NCBI RefSeq assembly: GCF_944324525.1
Contig: NZ_CALUWS010000018.1
Location: 1-52,203, forward strand
DNA: 52,203 nucleotides
Source of the DNA: an uncultured Desulfovibrio sp.
Lineage (GTDB): Bacteria; Desulfobacterota; Desulfovibrionia; Desulfovibrionales; Desulfovibrionaceae
Reading direction: 5' to 3'
Shown: one piece after another, positions 16,956-25,850 of the stretch
How the letters are laid out: each line of letters starts with the position of its first letter
Position numbering within the stretch: the first letter of the stretch is position 1
Position numbers and translations under genes: made by a program
The notes under the pieces: generated by a model
What the model saw: the letters and a program-made list of their open reading frames with translations, nothing else
What the model was told of the DNA's origin: nothing
Database searches by the model: none

Positions 16956-18017
16956 TTATCCCTCCCCGCCTGCCGGAGGAAGGGGGACAGCCACCGTCAG
17001 CGGCCGGATGGTCAGCGGCCGGAAATCCCGCACGGCGCGTCGTGCGATCTCGTCCGGGTCCAGCCTGCCCAGCATGAGTCCCGCCCACAGGGCGGGCAGG
17101 TTGCATCCCGCGGCAAGGCCGTAGCCGATGCCGCCGGAAGGCCGCAAATTGGCTTCCAGCAGGAGAGGGTGTCCCTTTTCCGCCTCGATGAGCTGGATAT
17201 TGACCAGTCCGTCGCATCCCAGCAGGCGGGCGCATTCGTACGCGAGCTCCGTCGCCTTGCCGGGCGCTTCCAGGTCCTGCAGGGGCCCGTGCTTGCGCCG
17301 CTGCACGGAGCAGAGCGCACGGCCCTGCCGTACGAGCATGTCCACGGAATACTCGTCCCCGCCGCAATAGGGCATGAGCAGCAACGGCTCGGGCGATTCC
17401 TCCAGCAGGCGGAGATACCAGGCGGACGGCACGCGCCGTCCCGCCGTATCCGCCAGCACGTCGCGCAGGCCGACGCTGTCGTCGAGAATGCGGAAACCCT
17501 GCCCGTAAACGCCCTGCACCGGCTTGACGCACAAGCGGACAGCTCCGAAGGGCGACGTACGCAGCGCTTCGCGCAGGTCCTCGGCCCGTTCTATGGACAG
17601 GGCCGGCACCACAGGCAGCCCGGCCTCCCGCATCCGCGTCGAAAACTGGAGCTTGTTGTCGGCCAGCGCAAAGTCCGCTTCCCGGCAGGCTCCTGTCGAA
17701 AGCCGCACCCCCAGCGATTCCAGACGTGCGCGCCGGCCTTCGAACCAACGGCCGCGCCGCCCGGCATGGAGGACCGTCACGGCATGACGCCGGATGACCT
17801 CCTCGATGAAGGCGGCACGCTCCTCCTCGTCACGAGGTTCGCGCAGGGCGATGTCCCCGCAGCCCAGTATTTCCCGCCGGTCGTCCCGATGCGAAACAAG
17901 CAGCCGCACGTCGGGGCAGGCCGCCTTGATGGCCAGCGCCATGTCCCGTTGGGACGCGTAGCCTTCCGCAAGCCAGCACACGCCGCCCCGCGGCGTCACT
18001 TCCAGCCCGCCCGCCAT
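16956..18017 (-). CDS. ATP-grasp ligase of the Ter island
   Basis: The 353-residue protein has an N-terminal pre-ATP-grasp domain, an ATP-grasp core with KPVQGVYGQGFR at about 165-176 and a metal-binding block LLEANLRPSGGIGYG near 300-315. CarB/PylC-type ligases have this pattern and join a carboxylate to an amine or thiol through an acylphosphate. Its start overlaps the end of the TerA-like gene by 22 bases, so the two are translationally coupled. ATP-grasp enzymes are a recurring part of Ter biosynthetic modules. The acceptor is unknown. Confidence 0.8.
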   Translation of the reverse strand: MAGGLEVTPRGGVCWLAEGYASQRDMALAIKAACPDVRLLVSHRDDRREILGCGDIALREPRDEEERAAFIEEVIRRHAVTVLHAGRRGRWFEGRRARLESLGVRLSTGACREADFALADNKLQFSTRMREAGLPVVPALSIERAEDLREALRTSPFGAVRLCVKPVQGVYGQGFRILDDSVGLRDVLADTAGRRVPSAWYLRLLEESPEPLLLMPYCGGDEYSVDMLVRQGRALCSVQRRKHGPLQDLEAPGKATELAYECARLLGCDGLVNIQLIEAEKGHPLLLEANLRPSGGIGYGLAAGCNLPALWAGLMLGRLDPDEIARRAVRDFRPLTIRPLTVAVPLPPAGGEG

Positions 18018-19270
18018 TTGAACCCCCAGCCGAAAAAGCGATCCATCTCCTCATGGCCGCGAAAATACCGCTCAAGGCGCTCGATGCTCAGCTTGCCGCC
18101 GCTATTGGTGATGCGCGCGATGGCGCACATGGGCAGCGGCTCATTGCCGTCGGCAAGCCGCGTCTCGATCTTGGGCTGGCCCGGGATGTCCACGCGCACC
18201 ACGGCATCCGTGGCGTTCCAGTTGGGAGCGCCGGCATAGATGAAGGTAAAGATGATGATCTCCGCCAGCTCGTCGATGCGGTCGCCGTTGATGTGGATCC
18301 ATTCGCCGTCGGCCTGACTTCCCGTGCGGTCGTCGCCCATCAGCTTGACGAAGGGCGGCTGCTCCAGCGAGCCGAACCGCTCCCCAAGGGCCTGGACGAT
18401 GGTCTGATCCCCGTTTTTCAGAAGGACATAGGCGGCCAGATCCAGATCGATGCCCCGATTGGGGTTGAACAGCCCGGCAAGGCCGCTCGGCCGGCTCGTG
18501 AAGGCGCGGTTCCAGTTGAGATTGACGCGGTACATGCCCCCGGCAAGAGTATGCTTGGTCAGGTCGATGCGCGGAGAGGCCTTGGTGAGCACGATCTTGC
18601 CCAAATTGACGGCCCGGGACGGCGCTGGAACGGGGGACGGCGCGGATGCGCCGGCAGGAGCCGGACGGGACGCCGCAGGGCCGGGATGCGCGGGACCGGA
18701 AGAGGCCGGACGAGGAGGGACGGGGGACGGCGCGGGCCCTGGCGCGGGGGACGGCGCGGGCGCTGGGGCATCGTCCGCCACATCCACGCCGTAGAATTCG
18801 GCAAGCGGTTTGAGACCGCCCCGGAAGCCCTGCGCCACGAAGCGAAATTTCCACTGCCCGTTGCGCCGGTAGAACTCGCCCAGGATCAGGGCAGCCTCAT
18901 CATGACGCGCCACCTCGACCGAACAGCGCAGCAGGCACTCCGCCCCCTGCGCGGCCTCCAGCGTCAGGGACGACAGGCGCGCGACGGTGGGGAAGTCCGA
19001 GGTGACGGCAAGGGCCACCTTTTCCACATCCGGCGCAAGCCGGGCCAGATCCACGCTGAACACGCCGGAGCAGGCGTCGTGGCTGAGCGAGATGGTGCCG
19101 TCATCATTCCTTTTCTGCCCGTAGAACACGAAGTCCTCGTCCCGGCGCGTCTTGCCGCCGGCAAAGAGACGAAACGCGGAAAAGTCGGCCGCGGCTCCGG
19201 CCCTGATGCTGACGGAAAGCAGGGATGCGGGGACGGGACAATTCTGTCCGGGAACAAGAGTCTGCGTCAT
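17996..19270 (-). CDS. terA: TerA-like protein with two TerD-type domains
   Basis: The 424-residue protein has a divergent TerD domain at about 5-165 (FVFYGQKRNDDG, LSHDACSGVFSVDL, WKFRFVAQGFRGGL), a low-complexity Pro/Ala/Ser linker at about 168-222, and a second domain at about 223-424 (GIDLDLAAYVLLKNGDQ, GDDRTGSQADGEWIHING). The second domain keeps the acidic metal-binding residues; the first has lost several of them. The layout matches TerA or TerF-like proteins. The linker is extremely GC-rich and repetitive, so its length may vary between strains. It is coupled to the ATP-grasp gene. Confidence 0.8.
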   Translation of the reverse strand: MTQTLVPGQNCPVPASLLSVSIRAGAAADFSAFRLFAGGKTRRDEDFVFYGQKRNDDGTISLSHDACSGVFSVDLARLAPDVEKVALAVTSDFPTVARLSSLTLEAAQGAECLLRCSVEVARHDEAALILGEFYRRNGQWKFRFVAQGFRGGLKPLAEFYGVDVADDAPAPAPSPAPGPAPSPVPPRPASSGPAHPGPAASRPAPAGASAPSPVPAPSRAVNLGKIVLTKASPRIDLTKHTLAGGMYRVNLNWNRAFTSRPSGLAGLFNPNRGIDLDLAAYVLLKNGDQTIVQALGERFGSLEQPPFVKLMGDDRTGSQADGEWIHINGDRIDELAEIIIFTFIYAGAPNWNATDAVVRVDIPGQPKIETRLADGNEPLPMCAIARITNSGGKLSIERLERYFRGHEEMDRFFGWGFKWRAGWK

Positions 19271-19318
19271 GATCTCTCCTTATGCATGGCGCACGGGGGC
19301 GCCGTTCCGGTTTGCGTC

Positions 19319-21814
19319 TCAGGCCGAAGGGATGCGCGCCTCCGCCAGACGGGCTTCATCTTCCCGGTCCTGGGCGCGCAGGGCCCGGGCAAGCACCTGC
19401 CAGCCCTCCGCCGTATCGTGCAGGCGCACGCTCTTGCGCGCCAGCAGCTCGGCCACGGAGGGATCCTCGTTGCCGTCCAGATAAAGACGGGCCATGAGCA
19501 ACATGGAGGCCGCGTCGTTGGGGTCGCGCAACAGCGCCTCATGCAGCAGCTCGCGCGCCTCGCCCCCACGCCGCTGCCGTGCCGCCACCCGCGCCAGATA
19601 GCGCCGGGCGAGGCTGGGCCCGCCGTCCTGTTTGCCTTCGCGCAGGCTGTCCTCGATGCGGGCCGCCTCCTCATAGAAGCGGCGAGCCTCGTTGCGCCGC
19701 CCGCCCTCCTCGCACAGCTGCCCGAGCCGCAGGTGGGCGTACAGATGTTCCGGTTCCGCGGCCAGACATTGCCGGTAATAGCGGGCCGCCGTGCGGCGTT
19801 CGCCCAGTTGCTGACATACCGTGCCCAGATTGTAGCGGGTCTGAGCCGTCTGCCCGGGGTCGGAACAGCGGCGCAGCGCCTCGAGGAAATGCCGTCGGGC
19901 CTCATGGTGCCGGCCGAGCGCGGCCATGCAGACGCCCAGCGAGTTGCGCGCCAGCACATTGTCCTCATCGGCCAGCAGGGACAGCTTGTACTCTTCCACC
20001 GCGCCGAAGATGTCGCCCTGGCTGTAGCGCCTGTCCGCACTGATGTTGAGGGCCAGCGAGTTGCAGATGCCCACATGCGGCGCGGGCAGCAGGAGCGCGT
20101 ATTCCAGCGCCTTCAGGGTGCATTCCAGCATCTCGCCCTTGCGGAACTGCAGGAAGGGGTAGGTCGCCAGACCGCAGGCGGCGCGTACGCCCCGCTCGTC
20201 CAGCGCCCGGCAGACCGATTCGTACAGCGGCAGCAGGCGCTGTCCGTCCGTCTCGGGATGGTGGAACACAAGGCTGTTGCCTCCGTAAAGTCCGCGCACA
20301 GCGGCCTCTCCCGCCGCTTCGTCCTGTCCGGCGAGGCATTGCCGCCACAGCCCCGCCGCCTGTCCCAGCGCCGCGCAGGGCGACACGCCCTCTTCCGGCG
20401 ACGTTCCCAGGTCCAGGCGCAGCAGCGCCAGCGAAAAATGATTGAGATCCTCCGCATGCCGGCGCAGGGCACGCATGAACTCGCCATGCCCGAGAAAGCC
20501 CTCAAGGCCGTCGCCGGCCCCGCAGGCTGCGGGCTGTGCCGTTTCGTCCGGCGCGGCCGCCGGTTCCGCGCCCTCGACGGCCGTGTCGACGGCGGGCTCC
20601 CCGCCAGCCTCATCGCGCGGCAGCCGCCCGTCCTCGGCCAGGATGCCCTCTTCCTCAAAAGCCGCCGCCTCGTCCAGCAGGGCCAGGCGCTGGCCCACGG
20701 CCAGCGGGCGCGCCGCATCGGTCAGCTGCAGGGTCTCGGCCACGGCATCCTGTTCGCGCACCAGCAGCAACACCACCTCGCCCCGCAGTCGCCGGCGTCC
20801 TTCCGCGTCCGGCTCCCAGACGGCGAAGCGCTGGCCCTCGCGGGCCTTGGCGCGCAGGCCGAGGCTGATGCGCACCCGTCCCATGCCGAGGCATTCCTCG
20901 ATGACGCCGCCCTCCTGCAGGATGCGCGCAAAGGACATGATGCGTCCGGGGACACGGCTCCGCACCGCCTCTCTGGCGGCCAGACGGGCCCGCTCCATGA
21001 AGCGCCGCGCCTGCTCGTACATGGACAGGGCAAATTCCGGCCCTTCCATGTCCTGCGGATAGACGGCATGCCCCGCGCACAGGCGGGGACGCACCATCTT
21101 GCGCGTCACCCCGCAGCGCTGTTCCACCCCGGCCATGCGGCGGAGCGCCTCCTGCGCCAGACGCTGACAGGCCTTGCGGCCGCTGCTGCTGGGCATGAGC
21201 AGCGCCATGCCGAAGCGCCCCACGCGCGCCGCCATGACGTTGCCCGGCAGATCCGCCCGCAGGGCGTCCGCCACCTGCCGCAGCAGGCCGTCGGTAAAGG
21301 CATAGCCGTATGTCTCGGCCAGTTCCCTGCCGTTGCTCATGCGCACGAGGACGAGCCCCATACAGAGCCTGTGCAGGGAAGCGCCGTGCGAATCCTCGGC
21401 CGTGGGGTCGGCAAGCTGCTCGCGCACGCGTGTCGCTTCTTCCTCCATACGGGCATAGAGCAGGTTCTCCGTGGCCAGCCCGGTCACGGCATCGGTACGC
21501 TCCCCTCGGGTACGCTCCAGCAGATCCAGACAGATGTCGGCCACGGCGGGCAGCAGCGGCAGGGCCTGGCGCGTCTCGCGCACGCGCACGCCGTGCAGCA
21601 TGGCCACGGCCAGCGGCGTTTCCCCCCGCCAGAGCGGCAGCAGCAGACGCCGTTCCCCGGCCAGCAGCTCGGCCTGCCGTGACGGCGCTTCCGTGGGGAA
21701 GTACAGGGCGCAGCCCGTACAGGGGATCACGCGCCGCAGCTCGGCAAAGAGCTGGGCATCCATCTCCATGAGATCGCCGCGGGTCAGACTCGATGTGGAT
21801 TTTTCCGTATTCAT
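19319..21814 (-). CDS. Degenerate-GGDEF and TPR protein heading the Ter island
   Basis: The 831-residue protein has an N-terminal GAF-like part (about 15-100), then a GGDEF-like domain (DAVTGLATENLLYARM, MSNGRELAETYGYAFTDGLLRQVADAL). There the signature GGDEF is replaced by GRFGM (about 203-207), so diguanylate cyclase activity is unlikely. A variable acidic linker and a second, still more degenerate GGDEF-like region follow. The C terminus, from about 600, is a series of TPR repeats (LARNSLGVCMAALGRHHEAR, ARYYRQCLAAEPEHLYAHLR). The TPRs suggest a scaffold. It ends 48 bases before the TerA-like gene, on the same strand. An alternative start lies at 21769. Confidence 0.7.
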   Translation of the reverse strand: MNTEKSTSSLTRGDLMEMDAQLFAELRRVIPCTGCALYFPTEAPSRQAELLAGERRLLLPLWRGETPLAVAMLHGVRVRETRQALPLLPAVADICLDLLERTRGERTDAVTGLATENLLYARMEEEATRVREQLADPTAEDSHGASLHRLCMGLVLVRMSNGRELAETYGYAFTDGLLRQVADALRADLPGNVMAARVGRFGMALLMPSSSGRKACQRLAQEALRRMAGVEQRCGVTRKMVRPRLCAGHAVYPQDMEGPEFALSMYEQARRFMERARLAAREAVRSRVPGRIMSFARILQEGGVIEECLGMGRVRISLGLRAKAREGQRFAVWEPDAEGRRRLRGEVVLLLVREQDAVAETLQLTDAARPLAVGQRLALLDEAAAFEEEGILAEDGRLPRDEAGGEPAVDTAVEGAEPAAAPDETAQPAACGAGDGLEGFLGHGEFMRALRRHAEDLNHFSLALLRLDLGTSPEEGVSPCAALGQAAGLWRQCLAGQDEAAGEAAVRGLYGGNSLVFHHPETDGQRLLPLYESVCRALDERGVRAACGLATYPFLQFRKGEMLECTLKALEYALLLPAPHVGICNSLALNISADRRYSQGDIFGAVEEYKLSLLADEDNVLARNSLGVCMAALGRHHEARRHFLEALRRCSDPGQTAQTRYNLGTVCQQLGERRTAARYYRQCLAAEPEHLYAHLRLGQLCEEGGRRNEARRFYEEAARIEDSLREGKQDGGPSLARRYLARVAARQRRGGEARELLHEALLRDPNDAASMLLMARLYLDGNEDPSVAELLARKSVRLHDTAEGWQVLARALRAQDREDEARLAEARIPSA

Positions 21815-21991
21815 CCGCCTATGGTATGATGCGGCACGGCTCCATGTCTAGAAAAATTCACGACTTTTCCTGTTATACGACGCCATACGGCGTCCGTGAC
21901 CGGACGTTCGCAGCGGACACGCCGCATCTTCGCTTGCCGTTCCCCGCCGGGCAACGTATCCTGCAAAAAAATTTACCGCAAAGGAACCGCT

Positions 21992-22615
21992 ATGCCCATT
22001 GCCAAGTTCGCTCTCGGCCCGCTGGAAACAAACTGCTACGTCGTCAGCAACGACAGGGAAGCCGTCATCATCGACGTCGGCGGCGATCCCGCGCCCATGC
22101 AGGAATACCTTGCCCAGCGCGGTCTGAAGCTGCTCGCCGTCTGCCTGACCCACAAGCATTTCGACCATGCCTATGGCGTCGCCGCCCTGGCCGCGGCCAC
22201 GGGCGCACCCGTCTACGCCTCCCGCCATGAGGCCTGCCTCGACGATACGGAATCCGTCCGTGGCGGCATCTGGGGATTCCCCCCCGTGCCGCCCTACACC
22301 ACGGAAGACCTCCCGGCCGGAGAACGCCGCTTCGGCGATCTTGTCTTCACGGTGCTGGATACGCCCGGCCACACTCCCGGCGGCATCTCGCTCTACTATC
22401 CCGCCGAGAATGCCGTCTTTACCGGCGACGCCCTGTTCTTCCGCTCCATCGGGCGCACGGACTTCCCCGGCGGCGATCAGGCCCTGCTGCTGCGCTCCAT
22501 CCGCGAACAGCTCTTCACGCTGCCCGAGGACACCGACGCGTATCCCGGACATGGCCCCGCCACGACCATCGGCGACGAACGCCGCCAGAACGCCTTTTGC
22601 GGGGATCTCTGCTGA
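21992..22615 (+). CDS. Metallo-beta-lactamase-fold hydrolase (GloB-like)
   Basis: The 207-residue protein is a glyoxalase II-like hydrolase. It has the zinc-binding motif THKHFDH with His54, His56, Asp58 and His59, then TPGHTPGG, TGDALF and YPGHGPATTIGDE, which provide the remaining ligands. The length fits the short YcbL-type subgroup, which hydrolyses thioesters such as S-lactoylglutathione or related compounds. AAGGA before the start at 21992 supports it. Its stop overlaps the next start (TGATG), so it is co-translated with the flavoprotein. The 177-base gap to the divergent gene at 21814 should hold both promoters. Confidence 0.88.
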   Translation: MPIAKFALGPLETNCYVVSNDREAVIIDVGGDPAPMQEYLAQRGLKLLAVCLTHKHFDHAYGVAALAAATGAPVYASRHEACLDDTESVRGGIWGFPPVPPYTTEDLPAGERRFGDLVFTVLDTPGHTPGGISLYYPAENAVFTGDALFFRSIGRTDFPGGDQALLLRSIREQLFTLPEDTDAYPGHGPATTIGDERRQNAFCGDLC

Positions 22616-23235
22616 TGCGGCACGGGATCGTCCTGCTGGGCAGTCCCCGGCGCGACGGCAGCAGCGACAGCCTGGCCCGCTGCTTCATGGAAGGGGCCGC
22701 GGAGCAGGGGCTGATGCTGGAACCCCTGCCGCTGCGGGAGTGCCGGGTACGCCCCTGTACGCATTGCGGCGGCTGCCGGCGGCCGCCGCATCGCTGCGTC
22801 CTCGCGGAGGGCGACGACGGCGAGCGCCTGCTGCAGGCCCTTGAGCGGACGCCGTTTTTGCTGCTGGCCGCCCCCATCTACTTCTACGCGCTGCCCGGTC
22901 AGCTCAAGTGTCTTGTGGATCGCGCCCAGAGCCGCTGGATGGCCCGGCAGGACGGCACCGCGGGGGACGGCAGTCCCGGCGTGAGCCTGTCGCTGCTGGT
23001 GGCCGGCCGGCCGCGAGGGGAACAGCTCTTCACGGGCAGCGAGCTCTGCCTGTCCTATTTTCTGCGGGCCCTCGGGCGCGAACTCACCGAGCGGCAGGCC
23101 GTGCGCGGCATCGAAACGCCGTCGGACATTTCCCCCGAACTGCAGGCCGCCATGCGCGACTGGGGACGGCGGCAGGCCGCCGACGCGCTTTCAGCCCCCA
23201 CGCCCCCAGCCTCGTTTGCCTCCGGCAGCCCATGA
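22615..23235 (+). CDS. Iron-sulfur flavoprotein (NADPH-dependent FMN reductase fold)
   Basis: The 206-residue protein has a flavodoxin-like FMN loop (LLGSPRRDGSSDSLA) and, at residues 48, 51, 54 and 61, the compact cysteine motif C-x2-C-x2-C-x6-C typical of iron-sulfur flavoproteins, which binds a [4Fe-4S] cluster. APIYFYALPGQLKCLVDR follows as in this family. Such proteins shuttle electrons or reduce oxygen species in anaerobes. It overlaps the upstream gene by one base and the downstream comF by four (ATGA), so all three are translated together. Confidence 0.82.
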   Translation: MRHGIVLLGSPRRDGSSDSLARCFMEGAAEQGLMLEPLPLRECRVRPCTHCGGCRRPPHRCVLAEGDDGERLLQALERTPFLLLAAPIYFYALPGQLKCLVDRAQSRWMARQDGTAGDGSPGVSLSLLVAGRPRGEQLFTGSELCLSYFLRALGRELTERQAVRGIETPSDISPELQAAMRDWGRRQAADALSAPTPPASFASGSP

Positions 23236-23990
23236 GCGCTCGGGGCTTCCTTCGCCCGCCGCTACGCCTGCTGCGGCGTCTGGGGCTGCTGGAACGCCGT
23301 TGCGCCCACTGCCTTACCCCGTTCACGCCTCTTCACGGCGAAGCCTTTTGCCCGCATTGCCTGCCCCTGCTTGCTCCCTATCAGGGCACGGCTTGTCCGC
23401 GCTGCGGCCTGCCGCCGGCGAGTCCGGGCGACACGGACGCGCCCAGCGTCCCGTGCGGGCACTGCCTGGCCGACCCGCCGCCCTGGGAGAGCATACAGGT
23501 CTACGGCCTGTACCAGGGCGCTTTGCGTGACTGCCTGCTGCGCCTGAAGTTCTCGGGAGAACTGGCGCTGGCCGCGCCGCTGGGCGGTCTGCTGGCGCAG
23601 CGCCTGCAGGCCTGCCCTCCGCCATGCCCCGCCCCTGACTGCGTTCTGGCCGTGCCGCAGCATCCCGACCATTTGCGGGAACGCGGCTACAATCAGGCGC
23701 ACGAACTGGCGGCGGCCCTCTGCCGGGAACTGCGCCTCCCGTTGCGGCATGACCTGTTGCACCGGACACGACGTGTCCAGCCGCAGGCAGGCCTTGATGC
23801 CGCCCGCCGGGTCGCCAATGTGCGCAACAGCTTTTCCGCCTCCCCACACCAGCTTGCGGGCGCGCACTGCTGGCTGCTCGATGACGTCATGACCACCGGC
23901 AGCACGGCCCGCGCCGCCTGCTCGGCGCTGCGCGAGGCCGGGGCCGCATCGATCACCCTGCTGGTCATGGCTCGCACGCCGTCCCGCTGA
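23232..23990 (+). CDS. comF: ComF-family phosphoribosyltransferase-like protein
   Basis: The 252-residue protein has an N-terminal double zinc ribbon (CAHC at 24-27, then CPHC, CPRCG and CGHC) and a C-terminal type I PRTase domain with the PRPP loop WLLDDVMTTGST. RGYNQAHELA is a conserved ComF motif. ComF supports DNA uptake during natural transformation; in organisms without known competence its role is uncertain. ATG 23232 overlaps the flavoprotein stop. The repeat R2b follows 30 bases after its stop. Confidence 0.88.
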   Translation: MSARGFLRPPLRLLRRLGLLERRCAHCLTPFTPLHGEAFCPHCLPLLAPYQGTACPRCGLPPASPGDTDAPSVPCGHCLADPPPWESIQVYGLYQGALRDCLLRLKFSGELALAAPLGGLLAQRLQACPPPCPAPDCVLAVPQHPDHLRERGYNQAHELAAALCRELRLPLRHDLLHRTRRVQPQAGLDAARRVANVRNSFSASPHQLAGAHCWLLDDVMTTGSTARAACSALREAGAASITLLVMARTPSR

Positions 23991-24020
23991 CCGGGACGTG
24001 CACGCGGCTGGTGGCTTATT

Positions 24021-24074
24021 TTGGGGGGCAGGAGAACCCCTCTCGCGCTGGCGGAGGGGTTCCCCTTCCCCCAA
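24021..24074. repeat. G-run/C-run inverted repeat R2, copy b
   Basis: The left arm (TTGGGGGGCAGGAGAACCCCTC, imperfect) and right arm GAGGGGTTCCCCTTCCCCCAA at 24054-24074 flank a short loop. Sequence right of the arm (CCAAACAAGTAGC, then AGGCCCT) matches the left flank of copy a in inverted form, so the repeat extends beyond the stem. It may also act as a terminator between convergent comF and ilvC. Confidence 0.65.
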
Positions 24075-24170
24075 ACAAGTAGCTGATAGCACTCGCAGGC
24101 CCTAACACGCAGCAAGCGTATGCGGCGTTTACGGAGTAAAAGCGACTTGCCGATGCAGCGCGGCGGGCCG

Positions 24171-24222
24171 AAAAAACGAAGGGAGCGGAAAGCCCCTCCC
24201 GGTGGAAAGGCTTCCCGCTCCC
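24171..24222 (-). terminator. Rho-independent terminator after ilvC
   Basis: GGGAGCGGAAAGCC (24181-24194) pairs with GGCTTCCCGCTCCC (24209-24222) with one mismatch. On the minus strand the stem is followed by a T-run (complement of 24171-24176), 25 bases after the ilvC stop. Confidence 0.85.
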
Positions 24223-24246
24223 GGCGGTGCGTTCGGAAAGGAAGGA

Positions 24247-25266
<1,020 letters not shown>

Positions 25267-25280
25267 TTATGATACACAAA

Positions 25281-25303
25281 TCCTCCCGCACAGGGCGGGA
25301 GGA
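25281..25303 (-). terminator. Hairpin between ilvN and ilvC
   Basis: TCCTCCCGC (25281-25289) pairs perfectly with GCGGGAGGA (25295-25303). On the minus strand the stem is followed only by TTTG, so it is a weak or partial terminator, or an mRNA processing or stability element that could set ilvC levels apart from ilvBN. Confidence 0.5.
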
Positions 25304-25348
25304 AAATTGTTGTGCCGCTTCGCCGCAAAAGTCAAGCCCCGGCGGGGC

Positions 25349-25840
25349 TCACTCCGCCAGCTTTTTGGAGCGGCGCATGGCCACGGAGCCGGTACGCGCC
25401 AGCTCCTTGATGCCGAAGCGGTGCAGCAGGCTGATGATGGCCTCCAGCTTGCCGTGATCCCCGGTGGCCTCGATGGTCATTTCCGTGGCGCTCACGTCCA
25501 CGACCTTGCAGCGGAAGATCTCCACCGTGCGCAGGATCTCGCCGCGCATGGCCCCTTCGGCCTGCACCTTGACGAACATCATCTCCCGCTCCACGGCGGG
25601 GATTTCGGCAAAGTCCACCACCTTGATGACGGACACGATCTTGTGGAGCTGCTTCATGATCTGCTCCAGGATCTGGCTGTCGCCATACGTGGTGATGGTC
25701 ATGTGGGAAACGCCCTCTTCCAGCGTGGGGGCCACATTGAGCGAGTCGATGTTGAAGCCGCGGCCGCTGAAGAGCCCCGCCACACGGGAGAGCACGCCGG
25801 GCTCATTCTCCACCAGAACAGAAAGCACATGTCGTTCCAT
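25349..25840 (-). CDS. ilvN: Acetolactate synthase small (regulatory) subunit
   Basis: The 163-residue protein has the N-terminal ACT domain (VLVENEPGVLSRVAGLFSGRGFNIDSL) that binds valine, and the C-terminal ALS_ss domain. It activates the catalytic subunit and makes it sensitive to feedback. The start at 25840 has GGAGG six bases upstream. It begins 10 bases after the ilvB stop, so the subunits are made together. Confidence 0.97.
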   Translation of the reverse strand: MERHVLSVLVENEPGVLSRVAGLFSGRGFNIDSLNVAPTLEEGVSHMTITTYGDSQILEQIMKQLHKIVSVIKVVDFAEIPAVEREMMFVKVQAEGAMRGEILRTVEIFRCKVVDVSATEMTIEATGDHGKLEAIISLLHRFGIKELARTGSVAMRRSKKLAE

Positions 25841-25850
25841 GCCGCCCCTC

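Noticed and set aside
18053-21682. 1209-codon open frame on the plus strand opposite the TPR and TerA-like genes
   Set aside because: It is an antisense shadow of GC-rich coding DNA; the protein is His/Gly/Ala/Arg-rich with no domain, while the minus strand carries clear TerD and TPR sequence.
19319-21814. Active diguanylate cyclase
   Set aside because: The GGDEF signature is replaced by GRFGM and the second domain is even more degenerate.
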